Assembly: GCA_964529715.1 (NCBI GenBank)
Contig: CAZGXI010000017.1
Span: 29,672 to 93,671 of the forward strand
Reading direction: 5' to 3'
From: CAZGXI01 sp964529715
Lineage (GTDB): Bacteria > Chloroflexota > Anaerolineae > Aggregatilineales > Ch27
DNA: 64,000 nt
The translations under genes and the position numbers were made by a program. Numbering within the stretch: the first letter of the stretch is position 1; each line of letters opens with the position of its first letter. This document shows, piece after piece, positions 19,246 through 28,100 of this stretch. The notes beneath the pieces are model-generated. The model was not told the origin of the DNA. It saw only the letters and a program-made list of their open reading frames with translations, and ran no database searches.

Positions 19246-20103
19246 ATGAGCAACATCCAATCTGTTCTTCCCAACGCAGGCAAGGTGATCCGCCAGGGGC
19301 GCATCCTGGACCCGCGCACGGGGCGCGCGGCGGTCATTGCCTTTGATCACGGCGTTCACCTCGGCCAGATTCCCGGCCTGGAAAACCCCGGCCCGATGCT
19401 CGACCAGCTTACCGAGGCCGGAGCCGACGCCTTTCTGGTTTCGCCGGGCGTGGCGCGAACCTATGCCAGTGCCTTCGCCGGGCGCGGCGCGCCGGGCCTG
19501 ATCCTGCGCTCCGACTGGAGCAACCGCTGGCGCGAGGCGGGCCGCCTGGGTTACGCCGAAGGCCGCACGCGCGTGATCGCCACCGCCGAGGACGCGCTCC
19601 GGCTGGGCGCGGATGCCATGCTGATGTATTTCTTCATCGGTTACGACGATCCGGCGGAAGAGGCCGATCAGGCGGCGGACGTGGCCGAGATGGCGCGCGA
19701 ATGCGAGGCGATGGGTCTGGTGTGCATCATCGAGCCGATGCCGCGCGGCCTGCTGGTGGGCGATAATCCCTACCGCGCCGATTACATCGCGCTGGGCGCG
19801 CGCATGGCCTGCGAACTCGGCGCTGACCTGCTCAAAACCGACTACAGCGGCGACGGCGAGTCGTTCCGCCAGGTGATCGCGGCCTCGTTCCGCCCGGTGT
19901 TGATCGCCGGTGGGCCGAAGACGGGATCGCTGCGCGAAACATTAGGCATGGTGCGCGGCGCCCTGGACGCCGGGGCGCAGGGCATGTTCATCGGGCGCAA
20001 CGTCTTCCAGGCGCCTGACCCGGCCCGCCTGATGCGCACGCTGCGCGGCATGATCCACCAGGATTGGAGCGTGGACGCAGCGGCGGCGGAGTTAGGCGTG
20101 TAG
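19246..20103 (+). CDS. class I aldolase of the DeoC/LacD/FbaB superfamily
   Basis: 285 aa TIM-barrel protein. AAVIAFDHGVHLGQIPGLEN (about 27-46) is the typical start of DhnA/LacD-type class I aldolases, and GADLLKTDYSGD (about 198-209) contains the Schiff-base Lys. VLIAGGPKTGS and GAQGMFIGRNVFQ form the phosphate-binding end of the barrel. It should cleave a phosphorylated ketose into two trioses. It is the last gene of the GH172-cupin-aldolase operon; no kinase is linked, the nearest being the PfkB kinase at 33.6 kb. AAGGTAAGGAACCCTC precedes the ATG. Confidence 0.85.
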   Translation: MSNIQSVLPNAGKVIRQGRILDPRTGRAAVIAFDHGVHLGQIPGLENPGPMLDQLTEAGADAFLVSPGVARTYASAFAGRGAPGLILRSDWSNRWREAGRLGYAEGRTRVIATAEDALRLGADAMLMYFFIGYDDPAEEADQAADVAEMARECEAMGLVCIIEPMPRGLLVGDNPYRADYIALGARMACELGADLLKTDYSGDGESFRQVIAASFRPVLIAGGPKTGSLRETLGMVRGALDAGAQGMFIGRNVFQAPDPARLMRTLRGMIHQDWSVDAAAAELGV

Positions 20104-20107
20104 TTCA

Positions 20108-20233
20108 CCCAGCATTGAAATGCCGGGCTGCGGACACAAGGTCCCCTGAAGTAGACCGAGGCAGCCCGGCAGAGGGGCTTGGGTCCGCTAAAGTGGACTC
20201 TTCTTGCATAGCCGGGGACTTCGAGGCCCCGGC
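20108..20233. repeat. composite repeat module, four palindromes (intergenic copy)
   Basis: In order: the arms of a CCxGCATT/AATGCCGGG dyad (20108-20128), a GTCCCCTGAAGTAGAC dyad (20141-20156), GGTCCGCTAAAGTGGACT (20182-20199), and a GCCGGGGACT...GGCCCCGGC dyad (20211-20233). The same order and spacing occur at 31533-31662. Confidence 0.75.
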
Positions 20234-20311
20234 GGGCGGCGCGTTCAGCCGTTGCGTTGAGAACCTACCCTGTCAGGAAGGGGTGGGGGGTGAGGTTGGC
20301 GACAGAACCGC

Positions 20312-20340
20312 TTGCCCTGTTTGTAATCCCGGCCTATCAT
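20312..20340 (+). promoter_or_regulatory. putative promoter giving a leaderless transcript
   Basis: TTGCCC and TATCAT with a 17-bp spacer. The -10 box ends 7 nt before the ATG at 20348 and no Shine-Dalgarno exists, so transcription would begin at or next to the start codon. Confidence 0.5.
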
Positions 20341-20347
20341 CAGGCGC

Positions 20348-21694
20348 ATGAATCCCCGCCGACAGGCCCGCCGCGCGCGCCGCGCCCGCACCGACGCCCT
20401 GGTGATCCTGGTGGGTGTGGCGTTGCTCTCTGCCCTGGCCGCGTTGCTCGCCAGCCTGATCTGGCTGGCAAGCCGTCGCCCCTACCGGCCCGACATCCCG
20501 CCGATCCTGGCGCTGCCCTCTCTGACGGCTTCCCCATCTTCGTCGGAGGAACGGGCCACGCCCACGCCTATCCCCAGCCTGACCCGGACTCCGACCGCCA
20601 CGCCGACGCCCTCGGCCACACCCACCATCACGCCGACGCCCTACCCGCCACGCCTGGATGACTTCTGGCAGGGGCGGGCCGCCTGGGTGCTGGACGTGTT
20701 CGATGTGGGCCTGCCGCCCGGCGAATCCGACACAGTGGCGCAAGGGGGCAATGTCTATTGGAGCTACCTGCACGCCAGCAATCGCTCTGCCGGGGTGATC
20801 GACCAGTGCGGTGCGCCGGTGTCGTTTCCGGGCTGTGTGACGGTGTGGACCAGCTACGACGCCGGGCGCAGCTTCAGCCTGCCCGCGCCGGTCTGTCTGA
20901 TTCCCTGCACACGCTGTCCCTGCGATACCGAGTTGGATCACGTGCAGCAGCAGCAGTATCCGCGCGTGGCCGTCTCTGCCGACGGCATCTTCTACATGGT
21001 TTACGAGTGGGGCGCGCGGGTGATGCTGCGCACCTCGGTAGACCGGGGGTTTACCTGGTCGTCCGCCGAGCACGTACCCGGTACGGGCATTTGGCCGCTG
21101 GCCTACGGCAGATGTTCTCCGTTGGAGCGCATCGATCCGCATCCGTTCGTCGGGGCGCTGGAGTGGGACTGTCTGGTGGGCGCGCCGCCGGGCATCTACG
21201 TGGACGGCGAGGAACTGTATATCTTCGTGGACCTAGGCAACAACCCGGCGCATCTGGGCTGTCTGCGCGGGAATCGCTTTGCCGGGGCGGCGGGCCTGCG
21301 TCGCTGCGACACGACCCCGCTGTTCAGCGGCGCAGCGACCTACGGCCCGCTGGATGCGTCTGGCCCGGCAGCCAACCCCTACTTCGACTTCCGCTATGTC
21401 AGTTCGGCGGACGTGGTGCGCGACGGCGACCGCTACTACATGACCTACGAAGGCGTGCGCGGCCCCGGTCCTGGCGACCCCGGCGATACCCAGTTCGGAC
21501 TGGGGTTTGCCCGCAGCAGTGGCCCAGCGATTGATGTATTATGGGAGAAATATCCTGGCAATCCCATCTTGAGCGACCTGCCGGGCAGCATTGGCCTGGG
21601 CCACGCCGATCTGATCGCCATTGATGGGACTTGGTATCTTTATACGGCGACGGGGACGACAACGCGCGGGCGCTATCGCCTAGCGTGGCGATAG
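20348..21694 (+). CDS. membrane-anchored beta-propeller-like protein (GH32/43/sialidase-like fold), function unknown
   Basis: 448 aa. A basic N-terminus is followed by one transmembrane helix (about 18-42), then a Pro/Thr-rich linker with repeats such as TPTATPTPSATPT (about 60-105). The extracellular domain has repeated blade-like segments: TVWTSYDAGRSFSLP and LRTSVDRGFTWSSAEHV (Asp-box-like SxDxGxTW), ADVVRDGDRYYMTYEG and LIAIDGTWYLYTATGT. Asp boxes suggest a sialidase-type propeller, and the DGxYYMTYEG strands resemble GH43/GH32-type five-bladed propellers. No complete catalytic set could be identified. It may bind or trim glycans outside the cell. Confidence 0.65.
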   Translation: MNPRRQARRARRARTDALVILVGVALLSALAALLASLIWLASRRPYRPDIPPILALPSLTASPSSSEERATPTPIPSLTRTPTATPTPSATPTITPTPYPPRLDDFWQGRAAWVLDVFDVGLPPGESDTVAQGGNVYWSYLHASNRSAGVIDQCGAPVSFPGCVTVWTSYDAGRSFSLPAPVCLIPCTRCPCDTELDHVQQQQYPRVAVSADGIFYMVYEWGARVMLRTSVDRGFTWSSAEHVPGTGIWPLAYGRCSPLERIDPHPFVGALEWDCLVGAPPGIYVDGEELYIFVDLGNNPAHLGCLRGNRFAGAAGLRRCDTTPLFSGAATYGPLDASGPAANPYFDFRYVSSADVVRDGDRYYMTYEGVRGPGPGDPGDTQFGLGFARSSGPAIDVLWEKYPGNPILSDLPGSIGLGHADLIAIDGTWYLYTATGTTTRGRYRLAWR

Positions 21695-21727
21695 CCGCTT
21701 CTAGGGGGTGAAGGGGACGGGATAACC

Positions 21728-22168
21728 ATGTTGGAGCGCAGCAAGACCTACATCGCCCGCCGCAAGCCCATCATCATGATGGCGGAGCGGGTGACAGAAC
21801 AGCAGGTGATCGAGACCTGGGAGGGCGCGCGCACGGCCTATCCTGGCGACTACATCATGACTGGCGTCGAGGGCGAACGCTGGCCCGTCGCCGCCGAGTC
21901 GTTTGCCCAGCTCTATGACGTGCTGGAGGAAAGCACAGAAGGCCAGATGCTGCGCGTGCGTAAAAAGATCCGCTACGTGCCGGTGTACCAGACCTACCGC
22001 GCGCTGGATTTTGAAATCCGCGACGAAAACTTCCACGCGGAGCCAGGCTACTTTATCATCTACTATGGCGAGGGCGACATCTATCCCTGCGCGCCGGACG
22101 TGTTCTTCGAGACGTTCGAGCTGATCCGCCCAGCCAGGCCGGATGAGGAATTTGGGATCAAACCCTGA
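21728..22168 (+). CDS. protein with a duplicated PGDY-type domain, unknown function
   Basis: 146 aa, soluble. Two related segments can be aligned: AYPGDYIMTGVEGERWPVAA (about 38-57), ending SFAQLYDVLEE, and AEPGYFIIYYGEGDIYPCAP (about 104-123), ending VFFETFELI. Single copies of this pattern (PGDW/Y.....GE.YP....F...Y) occur in many phage and bacterial small proteins of unknown role. Spacing from the gene before it is 33 bp with AAGGGGACGGGATAACC before the ATG, so it may be co-transcribed. Confidence 0.6.
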   Translation: MLERSKTYIARRKPIIMMAERVTEQQVIETWEGARTAYPGDYIMTGVEGERWPVAAESFAQLYDVLEESTEGQMLRVRKKIRYVPVYQTYRALDFEIRDENFHAEPGYFIIYYGEGDIYPCAPDVFFETFELIRPARPDEEFGIKP

Positions 22169-22187
22169 TCCGGCAGGGTGGGTAGCG

Positions 22188-23084
22188 TCATCTTGCCAGC
22201 AGGCCGCCGACGAATTCGAGGATGAAGCTGGTCCCGATGACCAGCAGAAACAGGCCGTACAGCCGCTTGATGGTCGCAGAGGGCAACCCCAGCGCGATGC
22301 GCGCCCCAGCCAGCGCCCCGAACAGCAGCCCGCCCGCCATCAGCGCCGCGATGCCCACGTCCAGCATCCCCGCGTTATAGTAGGAGATCACCGCACCCAG
22401 GCCCACCGGCGGCAACAGCGCCGCCAGCGACGTGGCAACGGCCTGCTTCTGGTCGAAGCGCAGCAGCGTGACCAGCACCGGGACGATCACTACCCCGCCG
22501 CCGATCCCGAACAGGCCCGCCAGCACGCCCGCCCCTAACCCCACCAGCAGCAGCACCCACCAGGGCACCTCGACTCCTGATCCCGGCTCTTCCCCCGCAC
22601 GCAGGGGAAGGGAGTCACCCTGGCCTGAAGACTCATTCCCCCTCCCTGCCTGCGGGGAGGGGGGCAGGGGGTGGGGTTCGCTGACTGCTGACCGCTGATT
22701 GCTGACGGCTTTGATCCACTGACGCGGCTCGATGAACCGCCAGGCGATGTAGAGCAGGAAAAAGCCGTACAATCCCTTCAGCGTCCTGCCGGACGTGTTC
22801 AGCGCCAACTGCGCGCCCGCCGTCGCGCCGAAGATCAGCCCCCCCGCGATCAACGCCGCCGGGACGACCTTCAGCTTGCCCGCGCGGTAGTAGGCGATCA
22901 CGGCCAGCGAGCTGACCGGCAACAGCAGCGCCGCCAGCGACGTGCCCGCCGCCTGCTGCACGCTGAACCCCAGCAGCAGAATCAGCGCCGGGACGATCAC
23001 GATCCCGCCGCCGATGCCGAACATCCCCGACAGCACCCCCGCGCCTAACCCGACCAGCAAGATCACCAGCCACTGTCCCGGCAT
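22188..23084 (-). CDS. TauE/SafE family membrane permease carrying an in-frame repeat insert
   Basis: 298 aa, predicted about eight membrane helices in two homologous halves. Each half starts with the same signature, LVGLGAGVLSGMFGIGGGIV (about 11-30) and LLVGLGAGVLAGLFGIGGGV (about 178-197). This is typical of putative sulfite/organosulfonate anion exporters. The two halves are joined by about 48 hydrophilic residues (about 126-173) encoded by an interspersed repeat rather than by TauE sequence. The start at 23084 follows GGGGGAATC; upstream in-frame codons lack homology. Confidence 0.82.
   Translation of the reverse strand: MPGQWLVILLVGLGAGVLSGMFGIGGGIVIVPALILLLGFSVQQAAGTSLAALLLPVSSLAVIAYYRAGKLKVVPAALIAGGLIFGATAGAQLALNTSGRTLKGLYGFFLLYIAWRFIEPRQWIKAVSNQRSAVSEPHPLPPSPQAGRGNESSGQGDSLPLRAGEEPGSGVEVPWWVLLLVGLGAGVLAGLFGIGGGVVIVPVLVTLLRFDQKQAVATSLAALLPPVGLGAVISYYNAGMLDVGIAALMAGGLLFGALAGARIALGLPSATIKRLYGLFLLVIGTSFILEFVGGLLAR
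22573..22712. repeat. interspersed repeat inside the TauE coding sequence
   Basis: Contains GGCTCTTCCCCCGCACGCAG and CATTCCCCCTCCCTGCCTGC, then GGGGAGGGGGGCAGGGGGTG and finally GACTGCTGACCGCTGATTGC. The same order of purine-block plus CTGACxGC decamers is seen between genes at 19140-19212. The insert keeps the reading frame and adds a Pro/Ser/Gly-rich cytoplasmic loop. Confidence 0.7.
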
Positions 23085-23292
23085 GATTCCCCCGTCAAAT
23101 GTCCTGCGATGAACGAAAGGCCCGAATTCCCAACCACCGTCGGGCGGTCCGGTACAGTGTAACACGGCGACGGCAGGGTTTGTAGCCGCCGGATGTTGCT
23201 CTGGCAAAACCGTTACAAAACTCCTCGTCACGGGCATGAGAACAGGATAGAATTGAACATACGTTCGCCTTTTTCGGCAGAGAGGGACAACC

Positions 23293-24528
23293 ATGCAGTC
23301 GATTTCACCCGCAGCGGCGGGTTTTTCGGCCCGCCGCCTGCAACGCCTGGACGCGGTCATGCAGCGGTACGTGGACGAGGGCAAGATTGCCGGGATTGTC
23401 GCGCTGTTCGCGCGCCGGGGGCAGGTCTTCCACACCGGATGTTACGGCCTGGCGGATCGGGAGCGCGGGCGGCCCATGCAGCCGGACACGCTCTTCCGCC
23501 TGTGGTCCGTCACGAAGGCGATCACCGCCGTCGCCGTGCTGACGCTATATGAAGAAGGCTGCTTCGTCCTGGATCAAGACGTTGCCAGCTTCCTCCCGGC
23601 GTTCCGCGAAACCCAGGTTTTCGCCGGGATGGAGGGCGATCAGCCCCGGCTGGTGGACAAAGAGCGCCCGATCACCGTCCGGCAGCTTTTGCTGCACACC
23701 ACCGGCCTGGCATCGGGCTTCGGCCTGGACGACACGCTGCCGGAACGGAGCATGGGTGAGCTTTTCCGGGCTATCTCCCCGCAAAACCCGTTGAATCTGG
23801 CTGCCCTCGTCGATGGCATGGCGCGCATTCCCCTGGCCGCCCAGCCCAACACCACCTGGCTTTACGGCCCGTCGTTTGAGGTCGCTGCCCGGCTGGTCGA
23901 GGTGGTCTCCGGAAAGCCCTACGATGTCTTCCTGCATGAGCGCGTGTTCGAGCCGCTGGGCATGGTGGACACCGGCTTTGTGGTCAATGCTGCGCAGCTT
24001 GAACGGTTCAGCGCCTTCTATGCGCCGGGCGAGAACGGCGGCGACTTGAAGCTGATCGAAGCGCCCGAAAAGAGCGAGCACTATCAGCCCGACGGTAAGC
24101 TGCCGGAGAACTTCCTCACGCCAGGCGGCTTCGGCCTGGTCTCGACCCCGGCGGACCTGCTGCGGTTTGCGCAGATGCTTGCCAATCGCGGGCAACTGGA
24201 CAGCGTGCGTGTGCTCGCGCCGCGCACGGTCGATCTGCTGGCAGCCAACCATCTGCCGCCGCATCTGCTACCCTACAATTTCGGCGGGCAGCCGTATTAC
24301 GGCTATGGGCATGGCCTGGGCGTCCACGTGCTGATGGATCATGGACAGGCGGGCGTGCCGTGCAGCAACGGCGAGTACTGGAAAGACGGCGGTTCCGGCA
24401 CGCTCTTCTGGGTCGATCCGCGCCAGGAGTTGGTCGGCGTGGTCATGTACCAGCTCGACCCGTTCTGGATTTACCCGGTCTGGACACAGACAAAGGCGTT
24501 GGTTTATCAGGCCTTGGAAAGCGCCTGA
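23293..24528 (+). CDS. serine hydrolase, beta-lactamase/esterase class VIII family
   Basis: 411 aa, cytoplasmic by appearance. The catalytic SxxK is in LWSVTKAITAVAVLTLY (about 75-91). The second-motif Tyr lies in TWLYGPSFEVAARLVEVV (about 190-207, Y-G-P-S rather than Y-x-N, as usual in family VIII esterases). The third motif is replaced by WKDGGSGTLFWVDP near the end. It most likely hydrolyses esters or peptides rather than beta-lactams. GAGAGGGACAACC precedes the ATG, and the gene is divergent from TauE, sharing a 208-bp promoter region. A UUCG-loop terminator follows. Confidence 0.88.
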   Translation: MQSISPAAAGFSARRLQRLDAVMQRYVDEGKIAGIVALFARRGQVFHTGCYGLADRERGRPMQPDTLFRLWSVTKAITAVAVLTLYEEGCFVLDQDVASFLPAFRETQVFAGMEGDQPRLVDKERPITVRQLLLHTTGLASGFGLDDTLPERSMGELFRAISPQNPLNLAALVDGMARIPLAAQPNTTWLYGPSFEVAARLVEVVSGKPYDVFLHERVFEPLGMVDTGFVVNAAQLERFSAFYAPGENGGDLKLIEAPEKSEHYQPDGKLPENFLTPGGFGLVSTPADLLRFAQMLANRGQLDSVRVLAPRTVDLLAANHLPPHLLPYNFGGQPYYGYGHGLGVHVLMDHGQAGVPCSNGEYWKDGGSGTLFWVDPRQELVGVVMYQLDPFWIYPVWTQTKALVYQALESA

Positions 24529-24558
24529 TCGCCCGTAGAGTTCTGACCGCGTTTTCTG

Positions 24559-24583
24559 GCCCGCTTCGGCGGGCTTTGTGTTT
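24559..24583 (+). terminator. Rho-independent terminator with UUCG tetraloop
   Basis: GCCCGC-TTCG-GCGGGC followed by TTTGTGTTT, 31 bp after the serine hydrolase stop codon. Confidence 0.85.
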
Positions 24584-24697
24584 ACGGCGGCGGTCCGACT
24601 GCCTAGGATGAACGCAGACGTAATTCTTTTCAACGATTCTTATCCAAATTATTGCAAATCTTAAAGGAAGGTTCATCTTCCCTTAAAAAAGTGAGGT

Positions 24698-24703
24698 TAT
24701 AAT
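24698..24703 (+). promoter_or_regulatory. perfect -10 box TATAAT upstream of the 24.8-kb gene
   Basis: Lies in a locally AT-rich stretch (24615-24710), unusual for this genome, 72 bp before the ATG. No matching -35 at 17 bp, though CATCTT lies 18 bp upstream. Confidence 0.5.
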
Positions 24704-24774
24704 GAGGTTAGAGATGTAGGGTGCAGAATAACCAGCCTGTATTGTAAGAGATCTAGAGGAGGAGGAATACGCCG

Positions 24775-25191
24775 ATGTCTGTTACCATCTTTATCCCTGG
24801 CCCACTGACGATCTCCGATGTCAAGCAGTGTCGTCATTGGGCTGCCGCTTCGCAGCCCTACGCTACCGGTGATCAATTGCTGCACTATCTCTACGCAGGC
24901 TGGGAAATGGACGAAGTCGTGCGGTGCGAAACGCACTGGCTGGGCGCAGGCCGCCACATCGTGATCTATCACTTCACCCTGAACCGCGATGGCCACCGGG
25001 TGACGATGCCTGTCATCGGCACGCCGTTCGTGGATCAGGTCGTGCGCGGACCGGAGATTCCCCTGGAGCTGGTTGAGTTTGAGTCCGGCGACACCCTCGA
25101 AACGCCGTCGCGCCAACCGGTCGCCGTCCGCCGCATTCGCTTCGGCACTGTAGACAGCACGCTTCCCACCGAATCGACGCCGGGCAACTGA
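24775..25191 (+). CDS. protein of unknown function, 138 aa
   Basis: Soluble and single-domain with mixed alpha/beta composition; no motif I recognise. Notable features are the start MSVTIFIPGPLTISDVKQCR and the His/Trp-containing ETHWLGAGRHIVIYHFTLNR. It has a very strong ribosome site (AGAGGAGGAGGAATACGCCG) and an AT-rich promoter with a perfect -10, so it is probably well expressed. It ends 6 bp from the convergent YfhO-flippase gene. Confidence 0.65.
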   Translation: MSVTIFIPGPLTISDVKQCRHWAAASQPYATGDQLLHYLYAGWEMDEVVRCETHWLGAGRHIVIYHFTLNRDGHRVTMPVIGTPFVDQVVRGPEIPLELVEFESGDTLETPSRQPVAVRRIRFGTVDSTLPTESTPGN

Positions 25192-25196
25192 TTTGC

Positions 25197-28100
25197 TCAG
25201 GGGGTTTGCCCCCTACCTGACGACCCCGCTTCTGCCGGAGAGGGCGTGACTCCCAGGCGCAGACGCAGCCGGCCCGGCAGCAGCGGGGCCAGCCGCGCCC
25301 GTTCTGCCGCATCGAACGGATGAAGGACCAGCAGCGCCAGCAGGTAGACGCCGCCCGCCCCTGCCAGCGCCAGCAACCCGTTCACGCGCCATAGCGTCGC
25401 CAGCACGCCGAACATCACCGCCGTTGCCGCGCCGGGCCGCCACACCAGTGTGCCCAGGTTCACCGCTGCCCGCCGATCTTCCCCGCTGACCCGCCCGCGC
25501 AGCCCGCGCCACAGTACCACCAGGAACAGCGCCAGCAGCACCGCTTCGCTGGCGATATGGATCACTGCCGCCGCCCGGTAGCCGTACTGCGGCAGCAGCA
25601 GCAGGTTGGCGATCACGTTGAAGCCCACCCCACCCACAAACGTCCAGGTCAGCACGCGCTGCTGATCCAGCGCGATCAGGGTGTAGTTGGTCACGCTGTT
25701 GATCCAGCCGATGGGGATGCTCCAGATCATCAGTTGCAGGGCAATGGCCCCATCCGGCAGATATTCCGGCCCGCCCAGCACACCGATCAGTGCCTCGGCG
25801 ATAAAGGTCGTCACTGCCGCCAGCGGCAGCGCCACGATCACCAGCAGCTTGACCGACAGGCGGAAGCTGCGCACCAGCGCGGGCGGGTCTTCGTGCGCCT
25901 GGCGGCTGATCACCGGCAGCAGCGCCGCCGACAGAAACGCCGGGATGACGTTGAGCGCGTCCAGCCACTTGTAGGCCGTGCTGTACCAGCCGACCATGAT
26001 CGGGCCGTTAATGGCTTCCATCAGGATCACGTCGATCTTGAAGAAGGCCGTCGCTAGCAGGTGGTTAACCATCAGCGGCCACGACTGCCCGACCATACGC
26101 CGCAGGAGGGAGACCTCTATCCCTGTTGAGCGGCCCAGTAAGGACACGGCATGCCGTGTCCCTACCATGTCTTGCTCCGGCATGGGGGCCGCGCCTGTTC
26201 CCTGCCACAGCCCTCTTGCCGCGCCGAACAGCACCGCCAGCGTGATCGCGTTCGTGAGGATGCTCGCCGCCGCCAGCCCCACCACGCCCCAGCCCAGGAT
26301 CAGCACGCCCAGGCTGATCACCGCGCGGGCGAGCGTGCTCACGGTGGCGATGGCGGCAGGCACCTCGGCCTTCTCAAAGGCGTAGAACAGCGCGCTCAGG
26401 CCGGTGTTCAGCGTACCGGGCAGCAGCCCGACGTAGAACAGCGCCATCGCCACGATCCCAGCTATCTCCAATGGCGGCTCCACGAACGTCTGCCGCACCA
26501 GCAGGAACGCGACCAGCAGCGGGATGCCCAGCGCCACCAGCCCCAGCCGCAGCGCGGAGGTATTCAGCAGGTAGCGCGCCGCCTGCGAGCGGTCGCGCGC
26601 CACCTCGCGCGTTAGATAGGTGTTCAGGCCGAAGTTGGTCAGAATATCGAACCACTGGAAGACGACGATGGCGTAGTAGTAGACGCCCGCGTCCCCTGGC
26701 CCCAGAATGCGCAGCATCACGAAGGCCAGCGCGAAGTCGATGCCCTTGTTGAACAGGTTGGTGACGATGGGCGTGACGCTGTTCTTTGCCAGCCGCCGCA
26801 TCGTGCTCGCCTCGCCTTCATCTCGCCCGGTGACAAAGGTCCGCCACAGCCACACCCCCAGCCCGAACAGGATCGTCACGGCAGCGATGAAGCTCAGAAA
26901 CGCTCCCACCTGGAAGCTGGCCGGGCTGTAGACGAAGCGCACGGTCCAGGACGCCGAGAGTTCGACGCCGCTTTCCGCATAGTGCGCTGCCAGGTCGGTG
27001 GGATCAAGCCGCACGCCCCGAAAGTTGCCATTGACCAGCACAACCGGAACCTCGTGCTCGGCGTCGTCGGCTGCGCCCTGCGGTCGGACGAAGGCGCGCC
27101 AGCCGGGGAAATGGCTGTCTGCCAGCACGAGCCACATCGGGCCGTCGAGGGTCGCGTCCACGAAGACCTCGCGGCTGCCGTAGTGCGTGATCGCCGCCGG
27201 GACGGGGTCCGTCGGGGCAAGGCATGTTTCGTCCCGGCATCCGTCGGATTGTTCTGGCGCGTAGACTAGCAGCGCGCGGCGCGGATCGATTTGCTGCACG
27301 AGGTCTGCAAACGGCGTTTCATCGCCATAGTACACCGCCGCCGACTCCGGCAGTATGTAGGCGCGCGGCAGGACATCGCTGTTCGCGTAGATGCGCAGCC
27401 CGCGATCCTCGAAAGCCAGTTCCCAGCCGGGCCGCGCGATGGTTTCCAGCGTCGCCACGTAGCGCACGTTGAGCACATCCAGCAGCGGCGAATCCAGTGA
27501 TTCCGGCGAATCGGTGGTCAGCGGCGCGACGCGGTTGTACTCAAGCTGGAACTGCGGCGAAATCAGCGCCATGGTGTCGGTGTACTGGCGGGGGATGATG
27601 CTGTCGTAGCCGCGCGCATCTTCCAGCCCGAACAGCCAGGGGATGTTGGCGTTGAGCGTGTTCGCGCCGGGCGCGTCGTAGGTCGTGATGCGGAACGGCC
27701 CTGCTTCCGCATAGCGATCTTGCAGCCAGGCGATGGCCGGCGGGGTGAAGTCCAGCAGCTTCGGATCGACCGCCGGGTTGAAGCCCCACGACGCTGCCAT
27801 CAGGTCTAGCGCAATCACGATCACGGCCAGGGCTTCCCACACCGGTCGCCCGCCCAGGCGCTTCGGCAGGTAGATCGGACAGCGGCTGACGCGCATCACC
27901 GCGCCGGACGCTATCAGGAACAGCCCCAGGAGGAGCACATTGGGGAACTGGTAGCTGTAAAACGCCCGCGCGTCCGGGAAGGCGGTGTCTGCCAGCGCGA
28001 GGCCACGAAAGATGCGGTCGATCAGCGGTTCGATCTGCGCGTAAAAGACCCGGCTCAGCAGCAGCGCCGCCAGCAGCGCGATCCCGGCCCAAAAGAGCGT

